Assembly: GCF_000181495.1 (NCBI RefSeq)
Contig: NZ_ABCF01000010.1
Coordinates: 1 to 64,000 of the forward strand
DNA: 64,000 bases
Reading direction: 5' to 3'
Source: Bacillus sp. SG-1
GTDB taxonomy: Bacteria > Bacillota > Bacilli > Bacillales > Bacillaceae_B
Shown here: positions 19,161-28,112 of the stretch, piece after piece
How positions within the stretch are numbered: position 1 is the first letter of the stretch
Layout of the letters: every line of letters begins with the position of its first letter
The notes under the pieces: model-generated
The model's input: only the letters and a program-made list of their open reading frames with translations
Told to the model about the DNA's origin: nothing
Database searches by the model: none
Made by a program: the position numbers and the translations under genes

Positions 19161-20657
19161 ATGGAGATTGATTTATTGTTACCCAACTTATTAAAACAGA
19201 GAGCTTTTTTGACTCCTAAGAGAAGGGCTTTGACATTTGAAGGGCATCGGTATACGTTCCGGGAAGTCTATGATGTTGCGAGAAGCTGGGCGGGTGCTCT
19301 GCATGATATCGAGTTAAAACAGGGCAGTAAAGCCGGTGTCTTGATCAAGAACAACAAAGAGGGGTACTTTCTCCTGCTCGCACTGCAACAGGCAGGGGTG
19401 ACGGCCGTGATGTTGAATAACCGCCTGACTATTGAAGAGTTAGCATTTCAAATACAAGACACGGGTGTGGATGCGTTGTTTTATGATGCAGATTTCCAAA
19501 GTGTTGCACTTGAGTTAAAAGAAAGCATTGCTAATAAAAGAGTTTTCTCAATTTCTGAAATAGAGGTTAGGCAAACGGATGAATTTCAACCGCAGGATCA
19601 GGTAGAAATGTCCAGTGTATGTACGATCATGTATACGTCGGGGACCACTGGGAAGCCAAAGGGAGTTTTACAATCTTACAATAATCACTGGTGGAGTGCG
19701 GTAGGGTCTGCTTTGAATCTTGGCCTGAAGGAAACGGATACCTGGCTTTGTGCCGTGCCGCTGTTCCATATCAGCGGATATTCCATTTTGATGAGAAGCA
19801 TTATTTATGGAATGGAGATTAAACTTTATGAGCGGTTTGACGAAGAGATGATTAATCAGGATCTGAAAAAAGGTGGAGTCACGATTATCTCCGTTGTCAG
19901 TGCAATGCTGCAGAGGCTTTTGAAGAACCTGGGTGAAGATATCTATCATCCCGATTTCCGCTGCATGCTGCTTGGCGGCGGTCCTGCACCCAAAAGCATG
20001 CTCCAGCAGTGTAAGGAAAAAGGCATCCCTGTGTTTCAGACCTATGGAATGACAGAGACCTCCTCTCAGATTGTAACCCTCTCACCAGAGGACAGTCTTG
20101 AAAAATTGGGATCGGCAGGCAAGCCATTATTTCCTTGTGAGCTGATGATTGTCCATAACGGACAGAAAGCAGGGGCCCATGTTCAAGGAGAAATTGCTGT
20201 CAGAGGTCCGAATGTTACAAGAGGTTATTACAACAGAGAAGAGGCAAATAAAGAAAGCTTTATGGATGGCTGGTTCCTGACCGGTGACATCGGTTACCAG
20301 GATGAACAGGGATTTTTATATGTACTGGACCGCCGTTCGGATTTGATTATATCTGGAGGGGAAAATATTTATCCTGCTGAAATTGAATCTGTTCTTGTTT
20401 CACACCCTGAAATCGCAGAAGCTGGTGTCGTAGGGATTGAGTCAGAAGAATGGGGACAAGTCCCAGTGGCGTTCCTTGTTCCGGAAATACCACTTGAAAC
20501 CTCCGAGGTAAAGGAATTTTGCCGAACCAAGCTTGCGGGGTATAAGGTTCCACATCAAGTTTATTTTGTGGAGAACCTCCCCAGAAATGCATCCAATAAA
20601 CTATTGCGCAAGGACTTGAGGGAACTTATTCAAAAGGGGAAAGTCAATGAAAATTGA
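19161..20657 (+). CDS. menE: o-succinylbenzoate-CoA ligase
   Basis: MenE is an adenylate-forming enzyme that activates o-succinylbenzoate with ATP and CoA. The AMP-binding P-loop YTSGTTGKPKGV, FQTYGMTETSSQ and WFLTGDIGYQDEQG are present, and the C-terminal catalytic lysine region is near NASNKLLRKDL. ATG 19161 is preferred because GGGAG lies 9 nt upstream; in-frame TTG 19143 and ATG 19146 are alternatives. It overlaps menC by 11 bp. Confidence 0.95.
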   Translation: MEIDLLLPNLLKQRAFLTPKRRALTFEGHRYTFREVYDVARSWAGALHDIELKQGSKAGVLIKNNKEGYFLLLALQQAGVTAVMLNNRLTIEELAFQIQDTGVDALFYDADFQSVALELKESIANKRVFSISEIEVRQTDEFQPQDQVEMSSVCTIMYTSGTTGKPKGVLQSYNNHWWSAVGSALNLGLKETDTWLCAVPLFHISGYSILMRSIIYGMEIKLYERFDEEMINQDLKKGGVTIISVVSAMLQRLLKNLGEDIYHPDFRCMLLGGGPAPKSMLQQCKEKGIPVFQTYGMTETSSQIVTLSPEDSLEKLGSAGKPLFPCELMIVHNGQKAGAHVQGEIAVRGPNVTRGYYNREEANKESFMDGWFLTGDIGYQDEQGFLYVLDRRSDLIISGGENIYPAEIESVLVSHPEIAEAGVVGIESEEWGQVPVAFLVPEIPLETSEVKEFCRTKLAGYKVPHQVYFVENLPRNASNKLLRKDLRELIQKGKVNEN

Positions 20658-21753
20658 TAGAATCATCCTGCATGTTATAAAAATGAATCTGAAGAAACCT
20701 TTCTCAACTCATCTCGGCACTGTACAGGAGCGGGAAGGCATAATAGTGGAGGTCATAGATGAAAACGGATTAAGGGGATTCGGGGAAGGAGTTGCCTTCA
20801 CCACCCCATGGTATACAGAAGAGACTGTCGGCACTTCGCTGCATATCCTTAAGGAAGTGTTAATTCCTTTGCTGCACCGAACATCTATCAGTCATCCAAA
20901 AGAAGTATTTCCGATGTTCTCGGTTGTGAGAAGAAATAATATGGCTAAGGCGGCCCTGGAGTGTGCCTTATGGGATTTGTATGCAAAACAGTTGGATCAG
21001 CCGTTGTGGAAGGTAATAGGGGGAAAGAGAGAAACGATTGCGGCAGGGGCAGTTGCGGGTGCTCCGTCTGTATTGGAAACGATCAGGCAGGTTCATGGTT
21101 TTGTTAAAGACGGTTATGAGCGGATCAAAGTGAAAATATCTCCTGAAATGGACTATGAACTTATAAAGGGAATCCGTAAAGAGTTTCCGCAGCTTAGATT
21201 AATGGCAGATGCGAACTCGGCCTATACGTTAAGTGATATAGAACAGCTTAAAAAGCTGGATGATTTCGGATTGGAGATGATCGAGCAGCCATTGGGGATA
21301 GATGATATCTATGAACACAGCCTGCTTCAAAAGGAAATGAAAACCGATATATGCCTTGATGAAAGTATCACTTCCCTGCATGATGCCAAGAGTGCGATTG
21401 CTTTGGGCAGCTGCCGATTCATCAACATTAAGCTGGGCCGGGTAGGAGGATATGTGCCGGCTGTATCTATCCACGATTTAAGCGAGCGGGAAGGGGTCCG
21501 TGTATGGTGCGGTGGCATGATTGAATTTGGTGTTTCCCGTGCTCATAATATTGCTCTTTCTACCTTGGACGGCTTTGACTTTCCAGGAGACATATCCGCA
21601 TCATCGCGATACTGGGAAGAAGATATCATTGAACCGGCCATATCGGTGGTGAATGGAAGAATCTCTATGCCGCAAGGACCGGGAATCGGTGTTGAATTAA
21701 ACCGGCGGAGACTGCAGCAAGTTTCATTGTTTACACAGGAATACTCGAAATAG
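20647..21753 (+). CDS. menC: o-succinylbenzoate synthase
   Basis: MenC dehydrates SHCHC to o-succinylbenzoate. It belongs to the enolase superfamily: KVKISP (catalytic Lys), MADANSAY, EQPL and CLDESI supply the metal ligands, and a second catalytic Lys is in INIKLGRVGG. Length 368 aa. ATG follows AAAAGGGG. It is the last gene of the men cluster. Confidence 0.95.
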   Translation: MKIDRIILHVIKMNLKKPFSTHLGTVQEREGIIVEVIDENGLRGFGEGVAFTTPWYTEETVGTSLHILKEVLIPLLHRTSISHPKEVFPMFSVVRRNNMAKAALECALWDLYAKQLDQPLWKVIGGKRETIAAGAVAGAPSVLETIRQVHGFVKDGYERIKVKISPEMDYELIKGIRKEFPQLRLMADANSAYTLSDIEQLKKLDDFGLEMIEQPLGIDDIYEHSLLQKEMKTDICLDESITSLHDAKSAIALGSCRFINIKLGRVGGYVPAVSIHDLSEREGVRVWCGGMIEFGVSRAHNIALSTLDGFDFPGDISASSRYWEEDIIEPAISVVNGRISMPQGPGIGVELNRRRLQQVSLFTQEYSK

Positions 21754-21754
21754 C

Positions 21755-21790
21755 GAAAAGGAGGCTGAGTGGACAGCCTCCCTTTTCTTT
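21755..21790 (+). terminator. menC terminator
   Basis: GAAAAGGAGGCTG pairs with CAGCCTCCCTTTTC with a one-base bulge and is followed by T. Confidence 0.85.
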
Positions 21791-21894
21791 GACTAAATCC
21801 AGCGGCAGATTTCGGACTTGATAAGTCACATTGAATCGCGTGATTCCTGAATCTCATGAGAGTAAAGCACTGAGCCGCTGTTTACGCTTTTCTA

Positions 21895-22050
21895 TTAGGA
21901 AATCGGTTCAAAAGTTTTACAATCTGTCTCATGCTGGTCCTCAGCCTGTTTTCCTGTGTGGCTGACAACATAAATTTGTTCTGCACCGCAATGATTTCCT
22001 TGTTTCCAGAAGTGACAGTTGTTTACTTCACAAAGTACATCTTTTGCCAT
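21895..22050 (-). CDS. DUF1540-type small cysteine protein, 51 aa
   Basis: The product starts MAKDVLCEVNNCHFWKQGNH and has four cysteines spaced as in DUF1540 (C-x4-C, then C and C), so a small metal-binding fold is likely. ATG 22050 has AGGAGGGTG about 7 nt upstream, better than an upstream in-frame ATG. Function is unknown. It lies between menC (convergent) and the cytochrome bd genes. Confidence 0.75.
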   Translation of the reverse strand: MAKDVLCEVNNCHFWKQGNHCGAEQIYVVSHTGKQAEDQHETDCKTFEPIS

Positions 22051-22128
22051 CGTTATCACCCTCCTGTTAGAAATGCCGTACATGATTATTTTTTATGTTA
22101 CAGCACTATTTTATGAGTGGTAACAATA

Positions 22129-23157
22129 TCAAGTCTTCTGTTTCAGGTATCGCTTATCATTCATAAATAAACTCCAGAAGTATACAAAACCGGGAAACAG
22201 AATGGCAAACCCGACTATGTAGGTGATGAATACCGCTTTAAAAGAATTGGGATCGGTAAAACCTGAACTGATGGTTACTTCAGGGTAAATAATGTATGGG
22301 AGGTGCGCCTTGCCGTATACATAGCTGGCAATCAAGTATTGAAGAGTGATGGCGATCACAGCGATTCTAGGCATCCCTTTGATCCCTTTTTTATCAGTCG
22401 GCAAAAACAGCGCTGCACCAGCGACGAGGAAGCCCAGCAGCGAAAAAATCAGGAGAAGCCTGTCTTCCATCATTTTTTCATAAATCCAGCCTGCCTCGGT
22501 TCTCAACGTAAACATAATCAGCAATGCCGATGCCAAAGAGATGGGACCGGTGATCATTGCATCTCTTCTGTAAACCCTGTAGGCATCGAGTTCTTCGGAA
22601 GCTTTCGAATAATCCGCAAGCAACAGGGAAGATAGAAACAAGGTCGAACTAATGGCAAAAGCAATGAAAGCATACTCATTCGGACTTGTGAAAAGTTCCC
22701 CCAGCATCAGCGTCTGCCCATTTTCAAAGTCAACAAATTCTCCATGAGAGATAGGCAGTACTGTGATCAATAACCCTGGAATCAGCAGGCCGCTAAGTCC
22801 AGAAATATAAGTCAGGACTTTCCGGTAGTCATCCGCAACATGGGAAAAAACCAGAAAGGCGCTTCGCAGAGCAAGCAATAGAAGTATCATACTCCCGGGA
22901 ACCAAGAGTACCGTACCTAACGAATAGGCAGCCCCCGGAAAAAAACTATAAACTGCGACCACAATCGCCACGATAAAGGTATTGGTCACTTCCCAGGTGG
23001 GAGAGAGATATCGGTTGGCGATGTTGGTCGCTTTTGTTTTTTCACGGTTGATGTACACCATGGACCAGAAACCCGCTCCGAAATCCATTGTGGCCATAAC
23101 GGCATAAATGAAAACAAATCCCCATAATACCGTTATCGCCAGTAATTCATTCGACAT
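22129..23157 (-). CDS. ythB: cytochrome bd-type quinol oxidase, subunit II
   Basis: This is a multi-span CydB-family protein (342 aa, eight or more hydrophobic segments). The N-terminal MATMDFGAGFW block and the helix with PTWEVTNTF are typical. With the upstream subunit I it should form a menaquinol:oxygen oxidoreductase in the cytoplasmic membrane. Gene order after menC resembles B. subtilis ythAB, hence the name. It lies 42 bp downstream of subunit I, in one operon. Confidence 0.88.
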   Translation of the reverse strand: MSNELLAITVLWGFVFIYAVMATMDFGAGFWSMVYINREKTKATNIANRYLSPTWEVTNTFIVAIVVAVYSFFPGAAYSLGTVLLVPGSMILLLLALRSAFLVFSHVADDYRKVLTYISGLSGLLIPGLLITVLPISHGEFVDFENGQTLMLGELFTSPNEYAFIAFAISSTLFLSSLLLADYSKASEELDAYRVYRRDAMITGPISLASALLIMFTLRTEAGWIYEKMMEDRLLLIFSLLGFLVAGAALFLPTDKKGIKGMPRIAVIAITLQYLIASYVYGKAHLPYIIYPEVTISSGFTDPNSFKAVFITYIVGFAILFPGFVYFWSLFMNDKRYLKQKT

Positions 23158-23199
23158 CTTTTCACCTCCAGTGTTGTGCTTAAGAATTTGTATATGAGG

Positions 23200-24552
23200 T
23201 TATGAGAAAAATCCTACTTCTGTGTTCTCCACTTTATTCAGGTCGTCTTCAACAGGATGTCTTCTGAAATAGTAGAGGAGAACCGAAACGACCGCAATTC
23301 CTAGTACAATATAAACAGAGGTGAAGGCAACAAACAGCGTCGCCAGGTTTCCAGTAGTCGTGACGGAATCCTCCGTGCTCAGCATTCGGTAAATTGTCCA
23401 AGGCTGTCTGCCGGTACAGGCAAATATCCATCCGAATTCAATGGCAAGAATGGAAAGAGGCCCTCCAGCAATGAATAGCCACATCATCCATTTAGGGAAG
23501 CGGTCTTTCTTCAGGAATTTGTGCCACACATATGCCATAAGCCCGAGCAATATCAACAGAGTTCCGATTCCGACCATTGCATTAAAAAGGGTATGGACGA
23601 AAAGCGGCGGCCAATATTCTTCAGGAAAGTCATTCAACCCGATGACTTCCGTTTTAAAGCTGTCCCCTGCGAGGAAACTCAGTGCCCATGGGATTTCTAT
23701 TTCCCACTTTACTTCCTGTGTTTCTCTGTCAGTAAAACCGCCGATGGCCAAAGGGGCATACCGCTGTGTTTCAAATAGTCCTTCGGCGGCAGCGAGTTTT
23801 TCAGGCTGGTATTCATGTAGCATTTGAGCGGATTCATGGCCGTTGATGGCCGTGAAAAACGCAAAGATACCGCCGATGATCAACCCAAGCATCAACGCTT
23901 TCCGGTGAAATTTATACACCTTGCTGCCAAAGTCCGCTTTCAGCATTTTGTAAGCAGCCACTGAAGCAATGACAAATCCTCCTGTGACATATGCCGACAA
24001 CGCTACATGGCCTGCTGTCACAAAGAAGCTCGGATTGAAAAATGCCTTCCAAGGATCAACGTCCACAATCTCACCGTTGACCATCCTGAAACCTGCAGGC
24101 GTTCCTTCAAATGCATGGACGTTTGTAATGAGAACCGCAGAAGCCAGTCCCCCGATCACAACCAGCGTCAAACTCAGGATCCTCATCCATGGAGCGATGC
24201 GGTTGGCCGCATATACATAGATGGACATAAATAACGCTTCCACAAAGAATGCGTAGATTTCAATTTGAAAAGGGAGGGCCATGACTCTTCCGACAACCTC
24301 CATAAAACCGGGCCACAACAGAGAAAGCTGGACACCGGCAATCGTCCCGGATGGAATTCCGACTCCGAGCAGCACTGCGAATGCTTTTGTCCACCTTTTT
24401 CCCATAATTTCATACTCGCGGTCTTTCGTCTTCTGGTATAGCAATTCCGCAATTAGAATCATCATTGGGATGGCGACTCCAAGTGTGGCAAAAATAATAT
24501 GAAAACCCATTGTCGTGCCGAACATCGACCGTGCAATTACCAAATCATCCAT
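23200..24552 (-). CDS. ythA: cytochrome bd-type quinol oxidase, subunit I
   Basis: CydA-family protein (450 aa). The heme-ligand His is in GFHIIFATLG near the N-terminus, a second in TAGHVALSAYV (about 185), and GRQPWTIYRML is near residue 390. A quinol-binding Q loop lies around 240-330. It reduces oxygen at the heme b/d centre using menaquinol, the product of the neighbouring men genes. No cydCD assembly genes are in the window. Main alternative is the CydAB pair itself rather than the YthAB paralog. Confidence 0.9.
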   Translation of the reverse strand: MDDLVIARSMFGTTMGFHIIFATLGVAIPMMILIAELLYQKTKDREYEIMGKRWTKAFAVLLGVGIPSGTIAGVQLSLLWPGFMEVVGRVMALPFQIEIYAFFVEALFMSIYVYAANRIAPWMRILSLTLVVIGGLASAVLITNVHAFEGTPAGFRMVNGEIVDVDPWKAFFNPSFFVTAGHVALSAYVTGGFVIASVAAYKMLKADFGSKVYKFHRKALMLGLIIGGIFAFFTAINGHESAQMLHEYQPEKLAAAEGLFETQRYAPLAIGGFTDRETQEVKWEIEIPWALSFLAGDSFKTEVIGLNDFPEEYWPPLFVHTLFNAMVGIGTLLILLGLMAYVWHKFLKKDRFPKWMMWLFIAGGPLSILAIEFGWIFACTGRQPWTIYRMLSTEDSVTTTGNLATLFVAFTSVYIVLGIAVVSVLLYYFRRHPVEDDLNKVENTEVGFFS

Positions 24553-24726
24553 ATTGTTACTCCTTTAGCTAGTGATTGACGGTTTTATTCTTCTCTAAAT
24601 GGAACAAATTATGCAGAGTTATCCAAATGTGGAAAACGAATTATCAGTCGGTATTATGAGGGAGCAGCTGAATCTTTGAGGGGCGGATTATAACAATAAT
24701 GGTCAGAGGAGCATACAATACGCCGC

Positions 24727-24835
24727 GGATTAGTATGAGAGTACCCCTAAAACGGAGAATCACATACAAAAGTAGGGTGGATTAGTATGAGATTACCCCT
24801 AAACAGAGAATCACCCACAAATAGGGCATTAATTT
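24727..24835. repeat. 52-bp intergenic repeat (2 clear copies)
   Basis: GGATTAGTATGAG recurs at 24727 and 24779, exactly 52 bp apart, with TACCCCTAAA and GAGAATCAC conserved in both. Weak partial copies flank them. The repeat lies between ythA and the zinc lipoprotein gene. I see nothing else in 24553-24913. Confidence 0.75.
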
Positions 24836-24913
24836 ATGCTTGAATAGGAACTGTCAGAGTAAAGCCTGCCAATAAAGTAAATAGTAATATTAGTTGATAA
24901 AAATAGACAAGAA

Positions 24914-24944
24914 AACAAAAAACGCTGACTCATCAAAGTCAGCG
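24914..24944 (-). terminator. terminator of the zinc lipoprotein gene
   Basis: On the minus strand CGCTGACT pairs with AGTCAGCG around a 6-nt loop and ends in a T-run, eight bases past the stop. Confidence 0.9.
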
Positions 24945-24951
24945 CTTTTCA

Positions 24952-26052
24952 TTATTTACTGCCAAGAGCTTTCTGCAGTGTTTGGATATTTTCATTCATT
25001 AAGTCAAAGTAGTCTTTATCCTGATCGATATCTTCCTGAGTCCGTACACCGAGATTGTGCAGTGTCAGTTTTTCAGCACCGATCTCTTTTTGGACCACTT
25101 CTGTCAAACGGGATGATCCGTTTTGTTCAAAGATGATATAGGAAATGTTGTTTTCCTTTGCGGCATCTATGATTTTCTTCAGTTCTTGCTGAGAAGGTTC
25201 GTCTGAAGAAGAGATACCGGATATGGCCACCTGTTCAATACCGTAGCGTTTTTCCCAATAGCTGTATGCAGCATGGGAAACGAAGATTTGTTTGTTCTTC
25301 GCGTTTGCTGCAGTTGTTTCAAAGGATGCATTCAATTCATCCAGTTGAGAAATCAGGTTTTCGTAGTTTTCTTTGAATACTGCTTTTTGTTCCGGCATTT
25401 CTTCAGAGAGGGTCTCATAGATGCTGTGTGCCAACTCCTTGGCGTAAACAGGATCTAACCACACATGCGGGTCGACATCATGATCATGTCCATGACTTTC
25501 TTCTTCGGCATGTTCCTCATGTTCTTCCTCGTCAGTGTGTGCTTCTTCACTATGTTCTTCTTCTTCATCAGTGTGAGCTTCTTCACTATGGTCGGCTTCT
25601 TTCTCGTCAGTGTGTCCTTCCTCACTATGCTCGGATTCTTCCTCATCCGTGTGTCCTTCTTCATTATGCTCAACTTCTTCGGTTTCAAGGCTGCCTGCCA
25701 CTTCAGCCCCTGTAGCCACCATTTTCACATTTTCATTTTCCAGGACGCTTTCTGCTTTATCTACAAATCCTTCAAGCCCCAGTCCGATGTAGAAAAATAA
25801 GTCTGCATCTGACAGTTCCATCATATCTTTTTGAGAAGGTTCAAACGTGTGTTCATCTGCACCAGGTGGATAGACGGATGCTGTTTCCACAAACTCACCG
25901 CCGATTTTTTCTGTGAAATCACTCAGCGGATATACAGTTGTATAAACTTTTAATATATTTGAATCAATGCTTTTTTCTTGTTCAGTATCTGTTCCGCAAG
26001 CTGCGAGCAGCAAGAGGAAAGCAATACTGATGAGTAGCTTTATTTTTTTCAA
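24952..26052 (-). CDS. znuA: zinc-binding lipoprotein of the ZnuA/AdcA family
   Basis: A signal peptide with lipobox LAAC (residues 16-19) predicts a lipid-anchored substrate-binding protein of a zinc ABC transporter. Family blocks DEHTFEPSQKD, VDPHVWLDP, FVSHAAYSYW and FEQNGSS supply the metal-site His, His, His and Asp/Glu region. An insert of about 65 residues (about 130-195) holds five or six imperfect units like SEEGHTDEEE, a likely zinc-chelating loop. No ATPase or permease gene adjoins, so its partners must be elsewhere. The TTG start follows AAGGAGGAG. A Zur-like box lies upstream. Confidence 0.92.
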   Translation of the reverse strand: MKKIKLLISIAFLLLLAACGTDTEQEKSIDSNILKVYTTVYPLSDFTEKIGGEFVETASVYPPGADEHTFEPSQKDMMELSDADLFFYIGLGLEGFVDKAESVLENENVKMVATGAEVAGSLETEEVEHNEEGHTDEEESEHSEEGHTDEKEADHSEEAHTDEEEEHSEEAHTDEEEHEEHAEEESHGHDHDVDPHVWLDPVYAKELAHSIYETLSEEMPEQKAVFKENYENLISQLDELNASFETTAANAKNKQIFVSHAAYSYWEKRYGIEQVAISGISSSDEPSQQELKKIIDAAKENNISYIIFEQNGSSRLTEVVQKEIGAEKLTLHNLGVRTQEDIDQDKDYFDLMNENIQTLQKALGSK

Positions 26053-26110
26053 TTGTACTCCTCCTTTGTATAGGGTTTATGGGCAGTTCATCATTATTGT
26101 TACGTTTAAA

Positions 26111-26125
26111 AAGTAATCATTACGA
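26111..26125 (-). promoter_or_regulatory. Zur-type operator
   Basis: AAGTAATCATTACGA matches the Bacillus Zur consensus TCGTAATNATTACGA at 13 of 15 positions. It sits about 60 bp upstream of the zinc lipoprotein start, so repression under zinc sufficiency is expected. Confidence 0.75.
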
Positions 26126-26172
26126 TTTATGTTCCCTAGATGATTTTACTATCACCATTCCTGAAAAGCAAG

Positions 26173-26203
26173 TAAAAAACCATCAAGATTTTTTTCTTGA
26201 TGG
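26173..26203 (-). terminator. yidD terminator overlapping the stop codon
   Basis: CCATCAAG and CTTGATGG form a hairpin on the minus strand followed by six T. The yidD TGA lies inside the stem. Confidence 0.88.
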
Positions 26204-26419
26204 CCATTCTTCTGGAACATGGTCAATCCCGCCAGGATGAAAGGGATGACATTTTACTATTCGCTTTATTGTCAGCCAGCCTCCCCGAACGGCTCCAAAT
26301 CGTTTGATGGATTCCAAACCGTAATGGGAACAGGTTGGATAAAATCTGCAGGTTGGAGGCTTGAGGGGGGAAATCACGACTTGATATAAGCGGATTAAAG
26401 CCAGGAAAAATTTTTGCAT
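26183..26419 (-). CDS. yidD: membrane protein insertion efficiency factor YidD
   Basis: A 78-aa YidD-family protein (YtjA in B. subtilis). An amphipathic N-terminal helix is followed by the signature [17 protein letters not shown], then [19 protein letters not shown]. It acts at the inner membrane face with the YidC/Sec insertion path. It is expressed alone, between the zinc lipoprotein and a small membrane protein gene. Confidence 0.95.
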   Translation of the reverse strand: MQKFFLALIRLYQVVISPLKPPTCRFYPTCSHYGLESIKRFGAVRGGWLTIKRIVKCHPFHPGGIDHVPEEWPSRKKS

Positions 26420-26537
26420 GAAAGGCCTCCCCGGTTACTTATTATCAGAAATATAACACTAGCCTAATGAAATGAAAAGCATTATGAAACTAAAAAAGAA
26501 CAATTTTCAAGAAGAAAGCTGCTCTCTTTCAATGATA

Positions 26538-26714
26538 TTAAGTTTGTTTTGTTTCATCCTCTTTTTCATCTTCATCATTATCGATGTGCGGATTGTTCTC
26601 GATCGGATCCACTGTATGTTTGTAGTCATATGCTTTGCTGGTTGTAAGGACGCTTACGAGAATGATGACAAAAATTAGGATGATAGAGATGACAAGTACA
26701 CCAACATAACCCAT
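26538..26714 (-). CDS. small single-span membrane protein, YtzI-like, 58 aa
   Basis: The frame starts at ATG 26714 with GGAGG 7-8 nt upstream. One hydrophobic span (residues about 4-24) is followed by a conserved-looking TSKAYDYKHTVDPIE stretch and an acidic tail ending DEDEKEDETKQT. The layout resembles B. subtilis YtzI; function unknown. Its 3' end is antisense to a spurious plus-strand frame. Confidence 0.7.
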   Translation of the reverse strand: MGYVGVLVISIILIFVIILVSVLTTSKAYDYKHTVDPIENNPHIDNDEDEKEDETKQT

Positions 26715-26856
26715 AACTCATTCCTCCCTTGTCTTATAGTTTACCATGAAGGTAAAAACGAGTTAATACTATTTCTATTATTGTAAAACTCTGTTAAGTT
26801 TAAAGTAAGTCTCCATAGTGATAACTGAGATTTTTACAAGAGATGAGGGAAGCGCA

Positions 26857-27048
26857 ATGAATTTATCTTCAATGATGAGCAAGCAGACAGCTGAACTTCA
26901 GCACACATTGAATTTAAGCCTGCTGCAAAGCCAGATGGCGTCCCAGATGGCTGGGGCAACCGCTATGATGGAAAACATGACAGAGGCGGCTGGTTCAAAA
27001 GATGCTCCTCACCCTTTTAAAGGCGGTTCCGTCGACTTAAAAGGGTAA
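26857..27048 (+). CDS. YjfB-family putative motility protein, 63 aa
   Basis: The product starts MNLSSMMSKQTAELQHTLNL and is a short amphipathic, methionine- and glutamine-rich helix, as in the YjfB family (annotated as putative motility protein). ATG 26857 follows GAGGGA. A terminator lies directly downstream, so it is a single-gene unit. The functional label is weak. Confidence 0.75.
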   Translation: MNLSSMMSKQTAELQHTLNLSLLQSQMASQMAGATAMMENMTEAAGSKDAPHPFKGGSVDLKG

Positions 27049-27050
27049 GA

Positions 27051-27092
27051 AAACCCCCCGAAGAGAGGTCTCTTTGGGGGTTTGGGTTTTTC
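27051..27092 (+). terminator. terminator after the YjfB-family gene
   Basis: AAACCCCCCGAAGAGA and TCTTTGGGGGTTT form a long stem, followed by GGGTTTTT. Confidence 0.9.
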
Positions 27093-27213
27093 ATTAAGGA
27101 AGTTTTGGTATAGATTGTTGTTTTTGATTTTTCCCCCTGGTACAAGATTTATTCTATCTGATTTCTGTGCTTACCAGGAGAGCTCTTTGAATTTGGCTAT
27201 ATTTGTAATTCAA

Positions 27214-27247
27214 ATTAAATAGCAACCAAGTGTAAGAAAAGTACCTT
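27214..27247. repeat. dispersed ~34-bp repeat, copy 1
   Basis: ATTAAATAGCAAC followed by AAGTGTAAGAAAAG and CCTT. A close copy lies at 47659-47692, downstream of ytmB. Both are intergenic. Confidence 0.6.
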
Positions 27248-27249
27248 CA

Positions 27250-27498
27250 TTAATGAATATTCCTTCTGTAATTATGCCGATTCTCATGATCACCTGAAGT
27301 CAGCTTTTCTTTCAACGTTTCTAATATGTATAAGCGGATAAAATATTGTAGTTCATCATTGTCCATTTCCTCAATGATGTTCAACAGTTCCTGCCTTGAG
27401 GAGTCCTCCAGGATCGTCAGGGCGATCATATCCAGATCTTCATCGGTTCCCCTGATCTTACCTCTGTAAATTTCATAAAGTTCCTCTACAAGTTTCAA
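27250..27498 (-). CDS. small acidic protein, possibly DUF6154, 82 aa
   Basis: The TTG at 27498 has a near-perfect GGAGGTG 6 nt upstream, which I prefer to the upstream ATG at 27528. The protein starts MKLVEELYEIYRGKIRGTDE and looks fully helical and soluble. It resembles small Bacillus proteins annotated as DUF6154, but I am not certain. It is divergent from ytkC. Confidence 0.6.
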   Translation of the reverse strand: MKLVEELYEIYRGKIRGTDEDLDMIALTILEDSSRQELLNIIEEMDNDELQYFIRLYILETLKEKLTSGDHENRHNYRRNIH

Positions 27499-27646
27499 GT
27501 ATTCCACCTCCCAGCACATTTTTGTCATATAAATAACCTTTTATTTCTTTTTTCATATGATGAATAGAAGGGACAACTAGTTATTCAATATTTACCCTTT
27601 TTACAAAAGGTTAATCCCATTTTATCGTCAGAAGGGAGGGAATGGG

Positions 27647-28051
27647 ATGTACAAGATGGTCATTCCTTTCGCATCGATCATTACGTCAACTGTATCCAAT
27701 ATGACCAGCAGCGGCTGGAGCCAATTGCTGACAATCTTGATTGTAGCGATGGTACTTGATTATGTTACCGGCCTGGTTGCGGCAGGAATCAATGGCAGTC
27801 TTTCGAGCAAAGCAGGGTTAAAAGGAATCGGTAAAAAGATTCTGGTGCTCAGCTTAGTGGCTGTTGCCCACCTTATTGATACTATACTTGGAAATCAGCA
27901 TATTATTCGGGATTCCACTATAATTTTTTATTTTTGTAATGAAATCTTATCCATCATTGAAAATGCGGGCCGGGCTGGACTGCCTTTACCACCGTTTTTA
28001 AGCAATGCGGTGGAAACGCTTCGTAATAAAATCAAAATCAAGAAAAAATAA
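27647..28051 (+). CDS. ytkC: holin-like membrane protein (YtkC family)
   Basis: The protein has 134 aa with three or four hydrophobic segments and the block LDYVTGLVAAG, typical of the Holin_4/TcdE toxin-secretion holin family. In B. subtilis ytkC lies near ytkD, as here. The ATG follows AAGGGAGGG. No lysin gene is adjacent, so a lytic role is only inferred from the family. Confidence 0.8.
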   Translation: MYKMVIPFASIITSTVSNMTSSGWSQLLTILIVAMVLDYVTGLVAAGINGSLSSKAGLKGIGKKILVLSLVAVAHLIDTILGNQHIIRDSTIIFYFCNEILSIIENAGRAGLPLPPFLSNAVETLRNKIKIKKK

Positions 28052-28112
28052 ATTGAATAAAATCGCCTGGTTTTAGGAAAAAGATAAATACTATTGTTAA
28101 GGGGTGGAACTC

